From positions 186,001 to 250,000 of the forward strand of contig CAJIZH010000001.1 of the NCBI GenBank assembly GCA_905181875.1: a stretch of 64,000 bases of DNA, read 5' to 3'. The notes under the pieces were generated by a model. It was not told the DNA's origin. It saw only the letters and a list, made by a program, of their open reading frames with translations, and did not search any database. Below, piece after piece: positions 26,894 through 38,000 of the stretch. A program made the translations under genes and the position numbers. The DNA is from Flavobacteriales bacterium UBA6770 (GTDB lineage Bacteria > Bacteroidota > Bacteroidia > Flavobacteriales_G > Salibacteraceae). Numbering within the stretch: the stretch's first letter is position 1; every line of letters begins with the position of its first letter.

Positions 26894-28411
26894 ATGGACA
26901 GTGTTAAAAAAGTGATGCAGAACAAAGGGCCGGGTCAACGAAAAAAACCAACAGTTTTCAAAGGCTTGGAAACGGGTAAATTACCGCCTCAAGCTGTTGA
27001 TTTGGAAGAGGCTGTGCTGGGTGCTATGATGCTTGAAAAAGAAGCATTAAACGATGTTATCGATATCCTAAAACCGGAATCATTTTACAAAGAATCTCAT
27101 CAACATATATTTGAAGCTATAGGTCAATTGTTCAATAATTCCGAGCCAGTTGATATTTTAACGGTTACCCAAGAGTTAAAGAACAATGGGAAATTGGATA
27201 TGGTAGGCGGTCCATATTACATTTCTCAATTAACGAATCGCGTGGCTTCTGCAGCCAATGTAGAGTTTCATGCCAGAATTGTTGCTCAAAAATACATTCT
27301 TCGAGAACTGATTCGTATTTCTTCAGATACGATTCGTGATGCCTATGATGATACACAAGATGTATTTGAACTCTTAAATCGTTCAGAACAAGATTTATTT
27401 AGCATTGCTGAAGGTAACTTGAAGAGAAGCAGTCAAAAAATGGCTGAATTAATTTCAATGTCCATTAAAAATATTGAGGAGGTTTCTAAGAAAGAAGGTG
27501 GTGTTTCTGGCGTTCCAACTGGATTTAGAGACTTGGATCAGTTGACCAGTGGATTTCAGCCATCCGATATGGTGGTCCTCGCAGCAAGACCTGGTATGGG
27601 TAAAACTGCATTCGTTTTATCAATGGCCAGAAATACTGCGGTTGATTTTGGGCAAGGTGTAGCTGTGTTTTCTTTAGAAATGAGTGCTGCTCAATTGGTA
27701 AATCGTTTAATTTCGAGCGAAACTGAGTTGGCCCAAGATAAACTGAAAAAAGGAACTCTCGAGAAGCATGAATGGAAACAGTTGCATGCAAAAATCACAA
27801 AGCTTGCCGATGCTCCTTTATTTATTGATGATACTCCAGCTTTATCCATATTTGAGTTAAGAGCGAAATGTCGAAGATTGAAATCACAGCACGATATTAA
27901 AATGGTCATTATTGACTATTTGCAACTCATGACAACTGGCGGTAATGAGGGTAACCGTGAACAAGAAATCTCTTCTATCTCTCGGTCTATTAAGAGTATA
28001 GCTAAAGAATTGAACGTTCCAATTATTGCTCTTTCTCAGTTAAGTAGGGCAGTTGAAACTAGGGGAGGCGAAAAAAGACCAATGCTTTCTGACCTTAGAG
28101 AATCTGGCGCGATTGAGCAGGATGCAGATATGGTAATGTTTATATATCGGCCCGCATATTATGGTATTGAAGAAGATGACGACGGATTGCCAACTGATGA
28201 TTTAGCAGAATTAATTCTTGCAAAACACAGAAATGGAAGTTTGGATACTGTCAAGCTTAAATTCGTAGGAAAGCTTGCGAAATTTTCGAACCGTGAGGAG
28301 TTTAATGCGGAAGGCGCCTTTGGTGCTTTAGAAGCAAATGGCGGATTTGATGAAGACGGCGGAATGATTATGGGTTCTAAAATGAACGATGATGATAAAG
28401 CTCCATTTTAA
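26894..28411 (+). CDS. dnaB: Replicative DNA helicase DnaB
   Basis: 505 residues. The N-terminal domain starts at LPPQAVDLEEAVLGAMMLE. The RecA-like C-terminal domain has Walker A AARPGMGKTAFVLSMA (about 230-245), Walker B VIIDYLQLM (about 338-346) and the arginine-finger region SDLRESGAIEQDADMVMFI. The hexamer unwinds DNA at the replication fork. There is no intein. The C-terminus has an acidic, glycine-rich tail (GGFDEDGGMIMGS) common in Bacteroidetes. Confidence 0.96.
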   Translation: MDSVKKVMQNKGPGQRKKPTVFKGLETGKLPPQAVDLEEAVLGAMMLEKEALNDVIDILKPESFYKESHQHIFEAIGQLFNNSEPVDILTVTQELKNNGKLDMVGGPYYISQLTNRVASAANVEFHARIVAQKYILRELIRISSDTIRDAYDDTQDVFELLNRSEQDLFSIAEGNLKRSSQKMAELISMSIKNIEEVSKKEGGVSGVPTGFRDLDQLTSGFQPSDMVVLAARPGMGKTAFVLSMARNTAVDFGQGVAVFSLEMSAAQLVNRLISSETELAQDKLKKGTLEKHEWKQLHAKITKLADAPLFIDDTPALSIFELRAKCRRLKSQHDIKMVIIDYLQLMTTGGNEGNREQEISSISRSIKSIAKELNVPIIALSQLSRAVETRGGEKRPMLSDLRESGAIEQDADMVMFIYRPAYYGIEEDDDGLPTDDLAELILAKHRNGSLDTVKLKFVGKLAKFSNREEFNAEGAFGALEANGGFDEDGGMIMGSKMNDDDKAPF

Positions 28412-28477
28412 TTTCTAGCCAACTAAGCAGCTATTCAATTGTATTCTAAAGGTCTAAGATGTGCTATACTTAATAGT

Positions 28478-28485
28478 TACATTTG
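28478..28485 (+). promoter_or_regulatory. -7 promoter box of the large T9SS gene
   Basis: TACATTTG, a perfect TAnnTTTG, ends 25 bases before ATG 28511. Confidence 0.45.
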
Positions 28486-28510
28486 ACGATTTTATTTTTA
28501 AGTGGAATCT

Positions 28511-30148
28511 ATGACTCGAATTTTACATTTATGCTTAGCACTGGTTGCCTGTTTTTCTAATGTAACGGCGCAAAATGCTTCATGGACAGAATTGATGATG
28601 CAGGACAATGCAAATTACTTTGACATTGTAAAAGCATATGACGATTACTGGGAAGGCTCAGGCAATGAAAAGGTTAAGCATAGCGGCCACAAACAATTTG
28701 AGCGTTGGAGATATCATGTAGAGCCAAGAGTTCAAAATGACGGCTCTATTCGGTCTGTAAATGATATAATGCGAGCTTCAAAAGAGTATTACTCTAATCA
28801 TGCTTCTCGATCTGCTAATGGAAGTTGGACCGAAATTGGTCCTTGGCAAGAAGAAAATTATTCGAGAGGGGTTGGTAGAATGAGTCACATTGCATTCCAT
28901 CCAACTGATCCTAACATTTTATTTGTAGGAACACCTGCAGGTGGAATTTGGAAGTCCGAAGATAATGGCTCAACTTGGAAAAATGTAGATAATGATCTGC
29001 CAAATTTTGGAGTTTCGTTTATCATTTTTGATGAAACAAATTCGTCAATAATGTATGCAGCTACCGGCGATATAAATGCAAACGAAACCGATGGAGTAGG
29101 CGTTTATAAAAGCACTGATGGTGGAAAGTCTTGGTTGTCTTCAAACTTGGGCATGGAAAACGAAACGGTAGGAAAAATCATGCAAATTCCTGGTTCTTCA
29201 ACCGACTTTATTTGTATAACAAAAACGGGAGTTTTTAAGACAACAGATGCAGGTGCAATTTGGGTGAGAAAATCTGCAAATCGTGATTTTAGAGATTTAG
29301 AGATGAAACCAAATGATCCTAATATTTGGTTTGCAACCAACTGGACTGCTTCAAGCAGAGGATCGTATTTATATGTTTCAAAGGACAAAGGAGAAACATG
29401 GGTAATTAAAAACTATTTCAATAATCTGTTTCCGGATACGAGGTACGAAATAGAAATTTCAAAGGCTGAACCAAATAAATTGTATTTACTTGGTGGGAAC
29501 CAGATGTACTACTCCTTGAATGATGGAGATTCAATGAAGCTTATGAATGAGGATGGCGCTCATTTGGTAAACTACGATTCACAAGGTTGGTATAACGCTG
29601 CATTTGAAATATCAGATGTAGATCCTAATATTATGTATACAGGAAATGTTCGTTTATACAAATCCCAAGATAAGGGCTTAACCTGGATTAGGTTGCATCA
29701 TACTCATTCGGATAATCACTTTATTACTTATGCGCCCGATAACAAAACACTCTATGTTTTAGATGATGGAGGTATTCACCGATCTTATGACGATGGACGT
29801 TCTTTTGAAGATTTGACAAACTTAGGAATCGGAGCTATATACTCAGTTTCCCAGAGTCCATTTGACAGAAACCACACTCTTACAGGTTATCAAGATTGCG
29901 GATCTAAATATTACGATGGTTATAAATGGACTTCGGTTTATGGTGCTGACGGAATGCAAGCATTGTATGATCATTTTGATTCAACTCGTTTTTACACAGG
30001 ATTTCAATATGGAGGAATTGTTCGTCATTTAAAACACATAGGTTCGGCACAAAACGTTCCTAAGGCTGATCATGATTATCGAGGTTCATGGGTAACGCCT
30101 TATATATTAGATGCTTATGACCCAGGAAACGATGTACTGTGGCGGTAG
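28511..30148 (+). CDS. Sialidase/VPS10-like repeat T9SS protein, N-terminal part (frameshifted)
   Basis: 545 residues from ATG 28511 (GTG 28502 is also possible). Signal peptide about 1-21 (CFSNVTAQ). Several BNR/Asp-box repeats are visible: SEDNGSTWKN, STDGGKSWL, TTDAGAIWV, SKDKGETWV, SQDKGLTWI, SYDDGRSFED. These mark a beta propeller of the sialidase/VPS10 type, common in secreted Bacteroidetes proteins. The frame ends at a TAG after DPGNDVLWR, in mid-domain. The next frame continues the propeller at once, so this is the first part of one gene of about 1360 residues. No catalytic sialidase residues are claimed. Confidence 0.8.
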   Translation: MTRILHLCLALVACFSNVTAQNASWTELMMQDNANYFDIVKAYDDYWEGSGNEKVKHSGHKQFERWRYHVEPRVQNDGSIRSVNDIMRASKEYYSNHASRSANGSWTEIGPWQEENYSRGVGRMSHIAFHPTDPNILFVGTPAGGIWKSEDNGSTWKNVDNDLPNFGVSFIIFDETNSSIMYAATGDINANETDGVGVYKSTDGGKSWLSSNLGMENETVGKIMQIPGSSTDFICITKTGVFKTTDAGAIWVRKSANRDFRDLEMKPNDPNIWFATNWTASSRGSYLYVSKDKGETWVIKNYFNNLFPDTRYEIEISKAEPNKLYLLGGNQMYYSLNDGDSMKLMNEDGAHLVNYDSQGWYNAAFEISDVDPNIMYTGNVRLYKSQDKGLTWIRLHHTHSDNHFITYAPDNKTLYVLDDGGIHRSYDDGRSFEDLTNLGIGAIYSVSQSPFDRNHTLTGYQDCGSKYYDGYKWTSVYGADGMQALYDHFDSTRFYTGFQYGGIVRHLKHIGSAQNVPKADHDYRGSWVTPYILDAYDPGNDVLWR

Positions 30149-32579
30149 GTTTATATGGAAAACTACAAACCTTTATGCTAACAAGACTAATGATATAAAG
30201 TGGACAAACATTAGTACAGGAGCTGCAAGTAATCCGAATGGTGACTTTATGAAAATAAAGCTGCACAGAACTAATTCGGCTAGAATGTATGCTCTAAAAC
30301 GCCTTTCTGGAAGGTCCAGAACACAATTAATAGTGTGCGATGATATATACGCTAACAATCTTGTTTGGACAGATTTAAGTGGAGCCTACCCGTTCACTAG
30401 ACTTTCTTCTGATTTCGAGACAGATCCTTTTGATAGTCTTTCAATCTACTTGCTCGCAAATAATGAAGTTCTAGTTTCGAGAGATGGTGGTCAAATTTTT
30501 ACAGATATGAGTGGATCATTGCCTGACGTGCCAATGCACACTATCAAAGTAGATACGGTTACACGTGATCTATATGTTGGATCTCATGCAGGTGTATTCT
30601 ATCGAGGAGCAAATGATACCGATTGGACATCTTTTAGTTCAGGTCTAAGTATGAACGCTAGAGTGCGAGATATAGATATTTACTATCATCCTACGGATCA
30701 CAAGTTGAGTAGATTAAAAGCTGCAACTTATGGACGTGGATTGTGGGAAAGTGACTTGGCTGCTGGTGCTGGGCTTCCTGAACCTGCAAAAGCATACATA
30801 ACAAGTAATGAAGGTGTTTTTAGTTATGATGATACGTATCAAGTAGAAGTTAACTTTAAGAATCATATTCACAAAAAAGCAGTGATCGGTTTTGTTGCAA
30901 CGGACGTATTAGTTAGTAATGGAACGATTCAATCTTTCACATCAAATGGCGATGGTTTCACATTAGAAATAAAGGCAAGTGGATATGGCAGAGTATCAGC
31001 TTCCATAGCCGATGCTGTTGCAAATGATGTCACTTTTAATCTTCCAACACAAAAATCAAATACTTGGAGAGTTAAGTATCAAAAACCTTCTGGACAATTA
31101 GGATATATTGGGCCAGGTGGTGTGGGAGATAGTAACTCTCTTGTATTTTGGATGCGAGCTGATCATATTTTAATGAATTCTATTGGAGATACTTTGAAAA
31201 ATGACGGTGATAAAATTGACCGTTGGAACAATTTTATGGGAAAAGATTATTTCGCTACTCAAGACATTGATAGTTCACGACCGTTTTACAGAACGGATAC
31301 TGCAGGGATTAATGGTTGGCCAGCAGTTGAATTTGTGCCACCAAATCGTTTTTTAAAAATAAATGAAATTACCCCTGTCGGCGAAAATCTTTCTCTTTTT
31401 GCTGTAGCAAAATCGAATAAAGAAAACTGGATAGGACATACTTGGATAGCAAACAGCAGAGAAGACAATGGTTTTTTAATTCATAATAACAACAATTCAA
31501 AATCGGTTTATAGTGTGGTGTGTGATGAGGAACGACGTTATGTTGGTACCTCAAGCATGGACGCGGTAGATCCTTCCAATCAACACATTTTTGGAATTCA
31601 AACCGATTTTAGTAAATGGAGAAACAACTTTCAAATTGACAATCAGACTACATACGATAATATAAATCAAGACTATTTTAGAGACGGCGAGGATACCATT
31701 TCATTGAGGCTAGGCAAAGATAATGGTCAGCGATATGGTGATGGTAAACTGTCTGAAATGATTTACTTTAAAGAAGATGTTGAAGAAGCTAAAAGACTCA
31801 TTGTTGCCAATTATTTAGCATCGAAATACAATGTTGATTTAAAACAAGATATACGATACGATTTTAGTACAATTCATCCTTTTGAAGTTGCAGGAGTTGG
31901 TAGAATAAGTGCGACTGATTATCATGCAGATGCAAAAGGAACTGGAATTATTAGAATGATTGCAGGTTCAGATATGGGGGATTTCGAGTTTCTGTTATGG
32001 GGCCATAATGACAAATCATTAACTAGTTGGAATGAAATAAAAGATGTTCAAGATGAAAAATTAGAAGTTCTAGAACGCTCTTGGAGAGTAACCGAAAGAG
32101 GTGATATTGGCGCTGTTACAGTGAGAATAGAAAAAGCTGACATGCCTATATTTACAGGTAAAATAGGTTTGATAATGGCCGCTAGTGCAGATTATTCTGA
32201 TGGAGTAATCTTTGAATTAGCTGATATGGGAGCTTATTTCTCTGCGAATCTCAACTTAAAAGACGCTTCTTATCTATCATTTGCCGCTGCAGAAGACTTT
32301 ACAATTCGTAGTTCAGAACTTAATTCACTTTCTTCTATTTCATTGTTTCCTAATCCTGCTGAAAATGGGCATACAAATTTGAGTTTCATTAGTGTAAATG
32401 CTGGTAATGCAGATATTAATATTTTTGATCAAATGGGACGTGAATTACATTCTAGAAATGAGTATTTGACTCCAGGTGAAAACAACATTGAGTTTGATGT
32501 TTCAGATTTTTCAACAGGTGTTTACTTGATTTCGATTAAGGCTGAAGGTGTTAATCAGGTGTTGAGATTGTTGAAGTAA
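30111..32579 (+). CDS. Sialidase/VPS10-like repeat T9SS protein, C-terminal part (frameshifted)
   Basis: Continuation of the gene above in the +1 frame. The real join lies near 30130-30150, where GGRFIWKTTNL picks up the propeller; the ATG at 30111 is only the first in this frame. Further propeller segments follow (VSRDGGQIFTDMSG, ATYGRGLWESDL). Near residue 350 lies a LamG-like domain (LVFWMRADHILMNS, WPAVEFVPP). At the end is a type A sorting domain (SISLFPNPAENGHTNLS...FSTGVYLISIKAEG), which directs T9SS export. If expressed alone it would lack a signal peptide and stay inside the cell. Confidence 0.8.
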   Translation: MLMTQETMYCGGRFIWKTTNLYANKTNDIKWTNISTGAASNPNGDFMKIKLHRTNSARMYALKRLSGRSRTQLIVCDDIYANNLVWTDLSGAYPFTRLSSDFETDPFDSLSIYLLANNEVLVSRDGGQIFTDMSGSLPDVPMHTIKVDTVTRDLYVGSHAGVFYRGANDTDWTSFSSGLSMNARVRDIDIYYHPTDHKLSRLKAATYGRGLWESDLAAGAGLPEPAKAYITSNEGVFSYDDTYQVEVNFKNHIHKKAVIGFVATDVLVSNGTIQSFTSNGDGFTLEIKASGYGRVSASIADAVANDVTFNLPTQKSNTWRVKYQKPSGQLGYIGPGGVGDSNSLVFWMRADHILMNSIGDTLKNDGDKIDRWNNFMGKDYFATQDIDSSRPFYRTDTAGINGWPAVEFVPPNRFLKINEITPVGENLSLFAVAKSNKENWIGHTWIANSREDNGFLIHNNNNSKSVYSVVCDEERRYVGTSSMDAVDPSNQHIFGIQTDFSKWRNNFQIDNQTTYDNINQDYFRDGEDTISLRLGKDNGQRYGDGKLSEMIYFKEDVEEAKRLIVANYLASKYNVDLKQDIRYDFSTIHPFEVAGVGRISATDYHADAKGTGIIRMIAGSDMGDFEFLLWGHNDKSLTSWNEIKDVQDEKLEVLERSWRVTERGDIGAVTVRIEKADMPIFTGKIGLIMAASADYSDGVIFELADMGAYFSANLNLKDASYLSFAAAEDFTIRSSELNSLSSISLFPNPAENGHTNLSFISVNAGNADINIFDQMGRELHSRNEYLTPGENNIEFDVSDFSTGVYLISIKAEGVNQVLRLLK

Positions 32580-32762
32580 TGAGTTATCTGCAAGAATAAC
32601 TTCACATTCTCCGTGTGCTATAAAGACAGATTCTTCCGCTATCCATAAAATATCCTCGCTATTACTGGCCGATGCTCTAATAGCGACTGTATATTAGCTA
32701 TGAGATCCTTAATAAAGATTTAATTGTTGAATTTTCTCACAAGTAGTTTCACAATCTAAATT

Positions 32763-33062
32763 TCACATAAACCCTTTTTGCAATAATACTATATATGCAG
32801 TATGTACGTAAATTTCAACACCAGTGAATTCTTTTGGAGTATCCTTCAAGACGAAATAAAGCTCACCTCCATCACCAGAGGCATTATTTGTTGAGTTAGT
32901 TTTTTCGCGAAAAACAGAGGTTCGTCGTCTTTTTTAGCCTTTTCGTCATAGCTAGTAGCTCCCTTATCTGTGCAGCCTTTGTTACGGGAAATTAATATTG
33001 GTATTACAAATAACGAAATGAGAATTATACACGTTATTTTTGCTATTTTGAATGATTTTATA
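32763..33062 (-). pseudogene. Decayed GCTD-type lipoprotein gene
   Basis: Reading minus from 33062, the start codon is ATA instead of ATG. A hydrophobic leader KIAKITCIILISLFVIPILI is followed by GCTDKGATSYDEKAKKDD, a motif frequent after the lipobox of Bacteroidetes lipoproteins (GCTDxxAxNYxxxAxxDDGSC). The frame then breaks. The next frame gives GDGGELYFVLKDTPKEFTGV and ends at 32763. The rest of the gap 32580-33238 shows nothing I recognise. Confidence 0.65.
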
Positions 33063-33238
33063 GGCTGATTTTAAGTTTTAGTAAACTAAAATATGCAATT
33101 TTATAGAACTTTTAATATTGGATTTCGTGCAAATTCAGATCTAATTCTAGATTTTTAAATTTCTTTACCAAAAAATATAGGAATACTTAAATCTGTTGCA
33201 CATAGCATTTAATATTAAAAAATTGATCCAGTTGATTG

Positions 33239-33952
33239 TTAAAATACGATCCCAATATTGACTCCAAGATTGATTTTAAGATTACTATTATAGATAAACA
33301 AATCATTAATCATATCATCATTAATTACTTTTCTATTAGTTCTAGAAACTTCAATAATTTGATTCTTTTTATAACCTGTACCTAGGTATAAATCAAGGGT
33401 AAATAATTCATCAAATACAAATTGATAACCAGCGTTGGCTGTTATATTAAGATGTGAAAATTGTATTTGATCGCTTCTATTAGCTCTTTGAAACAGTCGA
33501 GCATCACTGTAGGAAACAAGACCAAAAAGAAAGAGGCCCTTTGGTGGAAAAGTTTCTTCAATCGCATTCTTATTTACCATTGCCAATGGGTAGAGTCTAT
33601 ATCCCAATTGTAACCTAAAACCAAGCAAGGCAAAATCTTGGGCAGTTATTCTCGCATTCTGAAATGATGAATCTTGTTCTAAAGAAGATTTAAGGAAAGG
33701 ACTCATCGTATACAATGAGATTCCACCAGTATAAGAGGATTTATAATCAGCGACGTACTCTATAACCCCTCTATATTCTGAGGCGAAAATCGGGATTTCA
33801 CCACTTAAAACGGCAAGAGGGTTCGTTTTGAAAACGAATTTAGGTCCCGAATTTTGCTTAGTGGGTTCATGAGATTCTTCAACATATTCTTCGAATTGGG
33901 CACTTAGTGAAAAGCTACAAACCAATAATGAGGATAATAGTAATAACCTCAT
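33239..33952 (-). CDS. Secreted, probably outer-membrane, barrel protein of unknown function
   Basis: 237 residues. Signal peptide about 1-19 (MRLLLLSSLLVCSFSLSAQ). After an acidic linker, FKTNPLAVLSGEIPIFASEY and LGFRLQLGYRLYPLAM alternate like strands of a small barrel resembling DUF3575-type proteins, ending NLGVNIGIVF with a terminal Phe. It overlaps the last bases of tsaD by four, so it is coupled to it. No specific function is recognised. Confidence 0.65.
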   Translation of the reverse strand: MRLLLLSSLLVCSFSLSAQFEEYVEESHEPTKQNSGPKFVFKTNPLAVLSGEIPIFASEYRGVIEYVADYKSSYTGGISLYTMSPFLKSSLEQDSSFQNARITAQDFALLGFRLQLGYRLYPLAMVNKNAIEETFPPKGLFLFGLVSYSDARLFQRANRSDQIQFSHLNITANAGYQFVFDELFTLDLYLGTGYKKNQIIEVSRTNRKVINDDMINDLFIYNSNLKINLGVNIGIVF

Positions 33953-34971
33953 ACTGAAAGTCTTGGAGATGCTGTTACTTTTAAATTTGAAAATTCCTCG
34001 TTCAAGAAATTATAATAGCCTGATATTCCTATCATAGCAGCATTATCGGTGCAATATTCAAAAGCAGGAATAAATGCTGGGATTCCTAATTCTTTTCCAA
34101 GATTAACTATAGTGCAACGCAATTCACTATTTGCAGAGACACCTCCAGCTAAAGCAATGCTTTTTGGCTGGTAGATTTCAATGGCTTTAATCAGTTTTTT
34201 TAGCAGTGTTTGTATAATAGTAAACTGAACTGAAGCACATAAGTCGGCTTTATTTTCTTCAATAAAATGAGGGTTTTTCTTTACTTCTTTCTGCAAGAAA
34301 TACAGCACCGATGTTTTTAATCCACTAAAGCTGTAGTTTAAATCTTTTACTGAACTAATCGGAAACTTGAAAGCTTTAGAGTTGCCTTCTTTTGCTAGTT
34401 TATCAATCAAGGGACCGCCGGGATATGGAAGACCAATGGTTTTGGCAATTTTATCAAAAGCTTCACCGGCTGCATCATCTATGGTTTCTCCAACAACTTT
34501 AAAATCATATGGTGAGTTAACTACAACCAATTGAGTATGTCCGCCGCTAACGGTTAGGCAAAGCAGGGGAAATTCAACTTCTTGTTCGTAGTTATTATTA
34601 TCTATGAAGTGCGCTAAAATATGCGCCTTCATATGGTTTATTTCAATCAACGGAATTCCAAGATTTATAGAAAGACCTTTGGCGAAGGAGGTACCCACCA
34701 ACAAAGATCCAAGAAGACCCGGACCGCGAGTAAAAGCAATTCCATTAAGTTGATCTATAGTGATTCCAGATTTTTCAATTGCGGATTTAACCACTGGAAC
34801 AATGTTTTTTTGGTGAGCCCTAGATGCTAACTCAGGAACCACACCACCATATTGCTCATGAATTTTTTGCGTCGCAATAACGTTAGAAAGAACCGTTCTG
34901 TTCTTTAATACAGCAGCAGATGTATCGTCACATGAAGACTCTATAGCAAGTATGAAAATATCTGATTTCAA
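33949..34971 (-). CDS. tsaD: tRNA N6-adenosine threonylcarbamoyltransferase TsaD
   Basis: 340 residues. It transfers the threonylcarbamoyl group to A37 of ANN-decoding tRNAs, with TsaB and TsaE encoded elsewhere. Motifs: LAIESSCDDTSAAVL at the N-terminus, the metal-binding histidines in EINHMKAHILAHF, LTVSGGHTQLVV, DDAAGEAFDKIAKTIGLPYPGG and ALAGGVSANSELR. The start codon is TTG at 34971; no ATG lies at the family N-terminus. Confidence 0.95.
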   Translation of the reverse strand: MKSDIFILAIESSCDDTSAAVLKNRTVLSNVIATQKIHEQYGGVVPELASRAHQKNIVPVVKSAIEKSGITIDQLNGIAFTRGPGLLGSLLVGTSFAKGLSINLGIPLIEINHMKAHILAHFIDNNNYEQEVEFPLLCLTVSGGHTQLVVVNSPYDFKVVGETIDDAAGEAFDKIAKTIGLPYPGGPLIDKLAKEGNSKAFKFPISSVKDLNYSFSGLKTSVLYFLQKEVKKNPHFIEENKADLCASVQFTIIQTLLKKLIKAIEIYQPKSIALAGGVSANSELRCTIVNLGKELGIPAFIPAFEYCTDNAAMIGISGYYNFLNEEFSNLKVTASPRLSV

Positions 34972-34977
34972 TTGTTC

Positions 34978-34985
34978 TACTTTTG
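34978..34985 (+). promoter_or_regulatory. -7 promoter box of the TamB-like gene
   Basis: TACTTTTG, a perfect TAnnTTTG, lies just outside the divergent tsaD start. At the spacing seen for other genes here the start codon should fall near 35004-35014. Confidence 0.45.
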
Positions 34986-35008
34986 CACGAAATTAAGGCT
35001 TCAAAGCT

Positions 35009-38000
35009 ATCAAAAAAGCAGTAAAATATTTCTCTTTCGGTCTTACAGGAGTAGTCGCCTTATTGGCTATAGTACTCAGCTTATTGTTTCTTCCTGCAGT
35101 TCAGACAATTATTGCCAAAAAAGCACTTAATTACGTTTTTGCAGAGGATACTGTAGATTTCGGTTTAGAGCGCATTGCAATTACTCCATTTTCAGTTGTG
35201 GAGGTTTCCGGGCTCTATCTAAGTGATCAGGAAAAGGATACTCTACTTTTTGCCAATTCATTAAAAGTATACCTCGGAGATTGGAATGTCTCTCCTTTTG
35301 AATTGAAATTTGACAGCGTCATTCTTGATCACTCCAAATTTTATATTTCTATACACGATGGGGATAGCATTTCTAATTTACAATTTGTAATTGATAGATT
35401 TTCCAGTAATTCAAGAGATACCTCTGCGATAGATTACCAGCTTAAATTTGCGACTGTAAGAATGAATAAAGTGTTTTTCCATTGGAATGATTTCAATTTT
35501 CCTGACACGGCATATGGAGTCAATTTCCAGCATATAGAGGCGCGAAAAATTTCGGCTTCTTTACAAGATGTTCAAATTGCGCCAGATGAGATTACTGCTT
35601 CTATTTCAACGTTGGGTTTGAGTGATAAATCCGGATTTGAATTGACAAATTTGAAAACAGAATTCACATTGAATGATACTGTAATTGACTTAAATAAATT
35701 AACGATCAGGACGCCGAAAACATCAATAACAGGTAATTATGCAATGAAGCACAATGCATACAAATCATTTTCAGATTATATACATGATGTAGAAATGATA
35801 GCCGTGTTAGATGCAGCTTCTCTCAGCAGTTATGACCTAGCATTCTTTGTTCCTCAACTAGAAGGAATGGATGAAATGATTAGAATTGATGGTGTTTACC
35901 GAGGAACTGTAAGTAGTTTTAAAATGGAACATTTTACACTAGAGTATGGGAAGTCTACTTTTTTGACAGGTAAAATGGACATTCATGGACTTCCGGAAAT
36001 AAAGTCAACACAAATAAACCTTTATTTATCAGATGGTTATTTGCTAAGGTCTGACCTTGAGCGTATTCCATTAGCGCCATTTTCGGCTTCGAATACAGTA
36101 AAACTTCCTACCCAATTGAAGAAGTGGAGGTATGCTAAATTAGATGGTAAATATATTGGCACGATTAAAAACTTCATTGCTGATGCAAACTTCGCCACCA
36201 ATTTAGGGACAATCAAGTCGGATGTTCAAGTGAATGCAAATGCTAATAAAATCAATTATCAAGGAGCTATTGGATTAAAAAGATTTCAAATGGGTAAATT
36301 GTTTGACAATCAAAACTTAAATTTGGTGACTGGAAATTTTAAAGTAAATGGAACAGGAACAACTGCAAAATCTGCTAATGTAGAGGCAAAGGGAAATGTT
36401 TCAACTTTTGATTTTAAAGGATATCGTTATCAGGATGTAACTATAGACGGCCAATTTTTAAAAGGTCTTTTTAATGGAAAATTGAATGTAAATGATCCAT
36501 TGTGTAAATTGAATTTTGACGGATCTTTAAATGTCTTGACAAAACGAGATACCTATCGTTTTAAGTTGCAAATGGACACTTTATTCCCTGTTTTACTGGG
36601 TATTTATGATCGCGATTCTAGCGCATTTTTTAGCGGGAATATGGACGTTAATGTAATTGGGTCTAGCATTGACACCATTATGGGTTCTGCTCTTTTTTCA
36701 CATGTTTATTATCAGGAAAATGACAGTACACTGTACATAGACACAATGAGTGTGAAATCCTTTGTGAAGGATAGCTTAAGAGAAATACATATAGTGAGTT
36801 CTTTGGGAGATATTTCTCTAAAAGGAGATGCGATTTTGCAAGGGGCCGATGAAGCAATCGCTAAAATTTTGGATAATGCTTTGCCTGCTTATTTTGAAAA
36901 TCAATACGATGTAAATAAAAATAAAGGAGGTCTGGTTTTGTATGCCAATTTGAATGAAAATCTGAACGATGTATTCAGTATTTTTCTGCCTGAGTTGAGC
37001 TTAAATAGTAATTTGGTAGTTCGTTCTAGTTTCTTTCTAGACCCTCCTAAACTTAATTTTTCTGTCAATTCTGAGGGTTTCTCTTACGCTAATTTAATGG
37101 TCGATTCTTTTGAATTAAATGGCGGATTTTTAGACTCAACTTTTCATGTTGAGCTGATTTCGGATACTGTAGCTCTGAATAAGAATATAAGAGTTGAAAA
37201 CCTAAATCTCGTGTGTGATTTTAACGAAGATTCTATAAATCTTTATTTAAATTACTACAATACAGGAGATAAGGTATATGCAGGAAGAGTCAATCTTGGA
37301 GGTAAAGTTAATTCTCCAAAAAGTTTTGGTTTTCGCATTTATGATGCCTTTGTTGAAGTTGCAGATTCAGTATGGCGATTTGCACCTGATAACTATGTTG
37401 AAATTGACAGTAATTTATTGAAAATTGTCCATTTACAAGTATATAGCCACAATAAGTACATCAAACTTGATGGTGTAATTGGTCCAAGTTTATCGGATTC
37501 AATTCAATTGGATTTTAACGATTTAAACCTTTCAAATATTGGCAGGATACTTAATCGAAGCGACCTTAAACTGGCAGGAACATCATCGGGAAGAATTATT
37601 TCAAATAAAACTACTACAAGTCCTCTTATCCTTATGGATGTTGCTATTGATGGATTAGAATTGAATGAGATGGCTATAGGAAGTGGTAAATTGGTTTCTG
37701 AATGGAACAATGCGTTGGAACGCGCTGAGGTAGATTTTGATTTGATTCGATTACCCGATATTTTGATTCCTGACACTGTTCACAGCTTAAAAATGAGCGG
37801 ATTTATTTACCCAACCCGAGAAGAAAATAATTTGGATTTAAAGCTTGGGACACAAGGGTTTTACTTGCAATCACTTGAACCATTTACCAGAAGTTTTATG
37901 GATAGTTTAGATGGTAGTATTTCTGGATTTATAGGTGTAAGTGGAGAATTTGATCAACCTGTTTTACAAGGGGAATTCGATTTAATGGATTCACGTTTCA

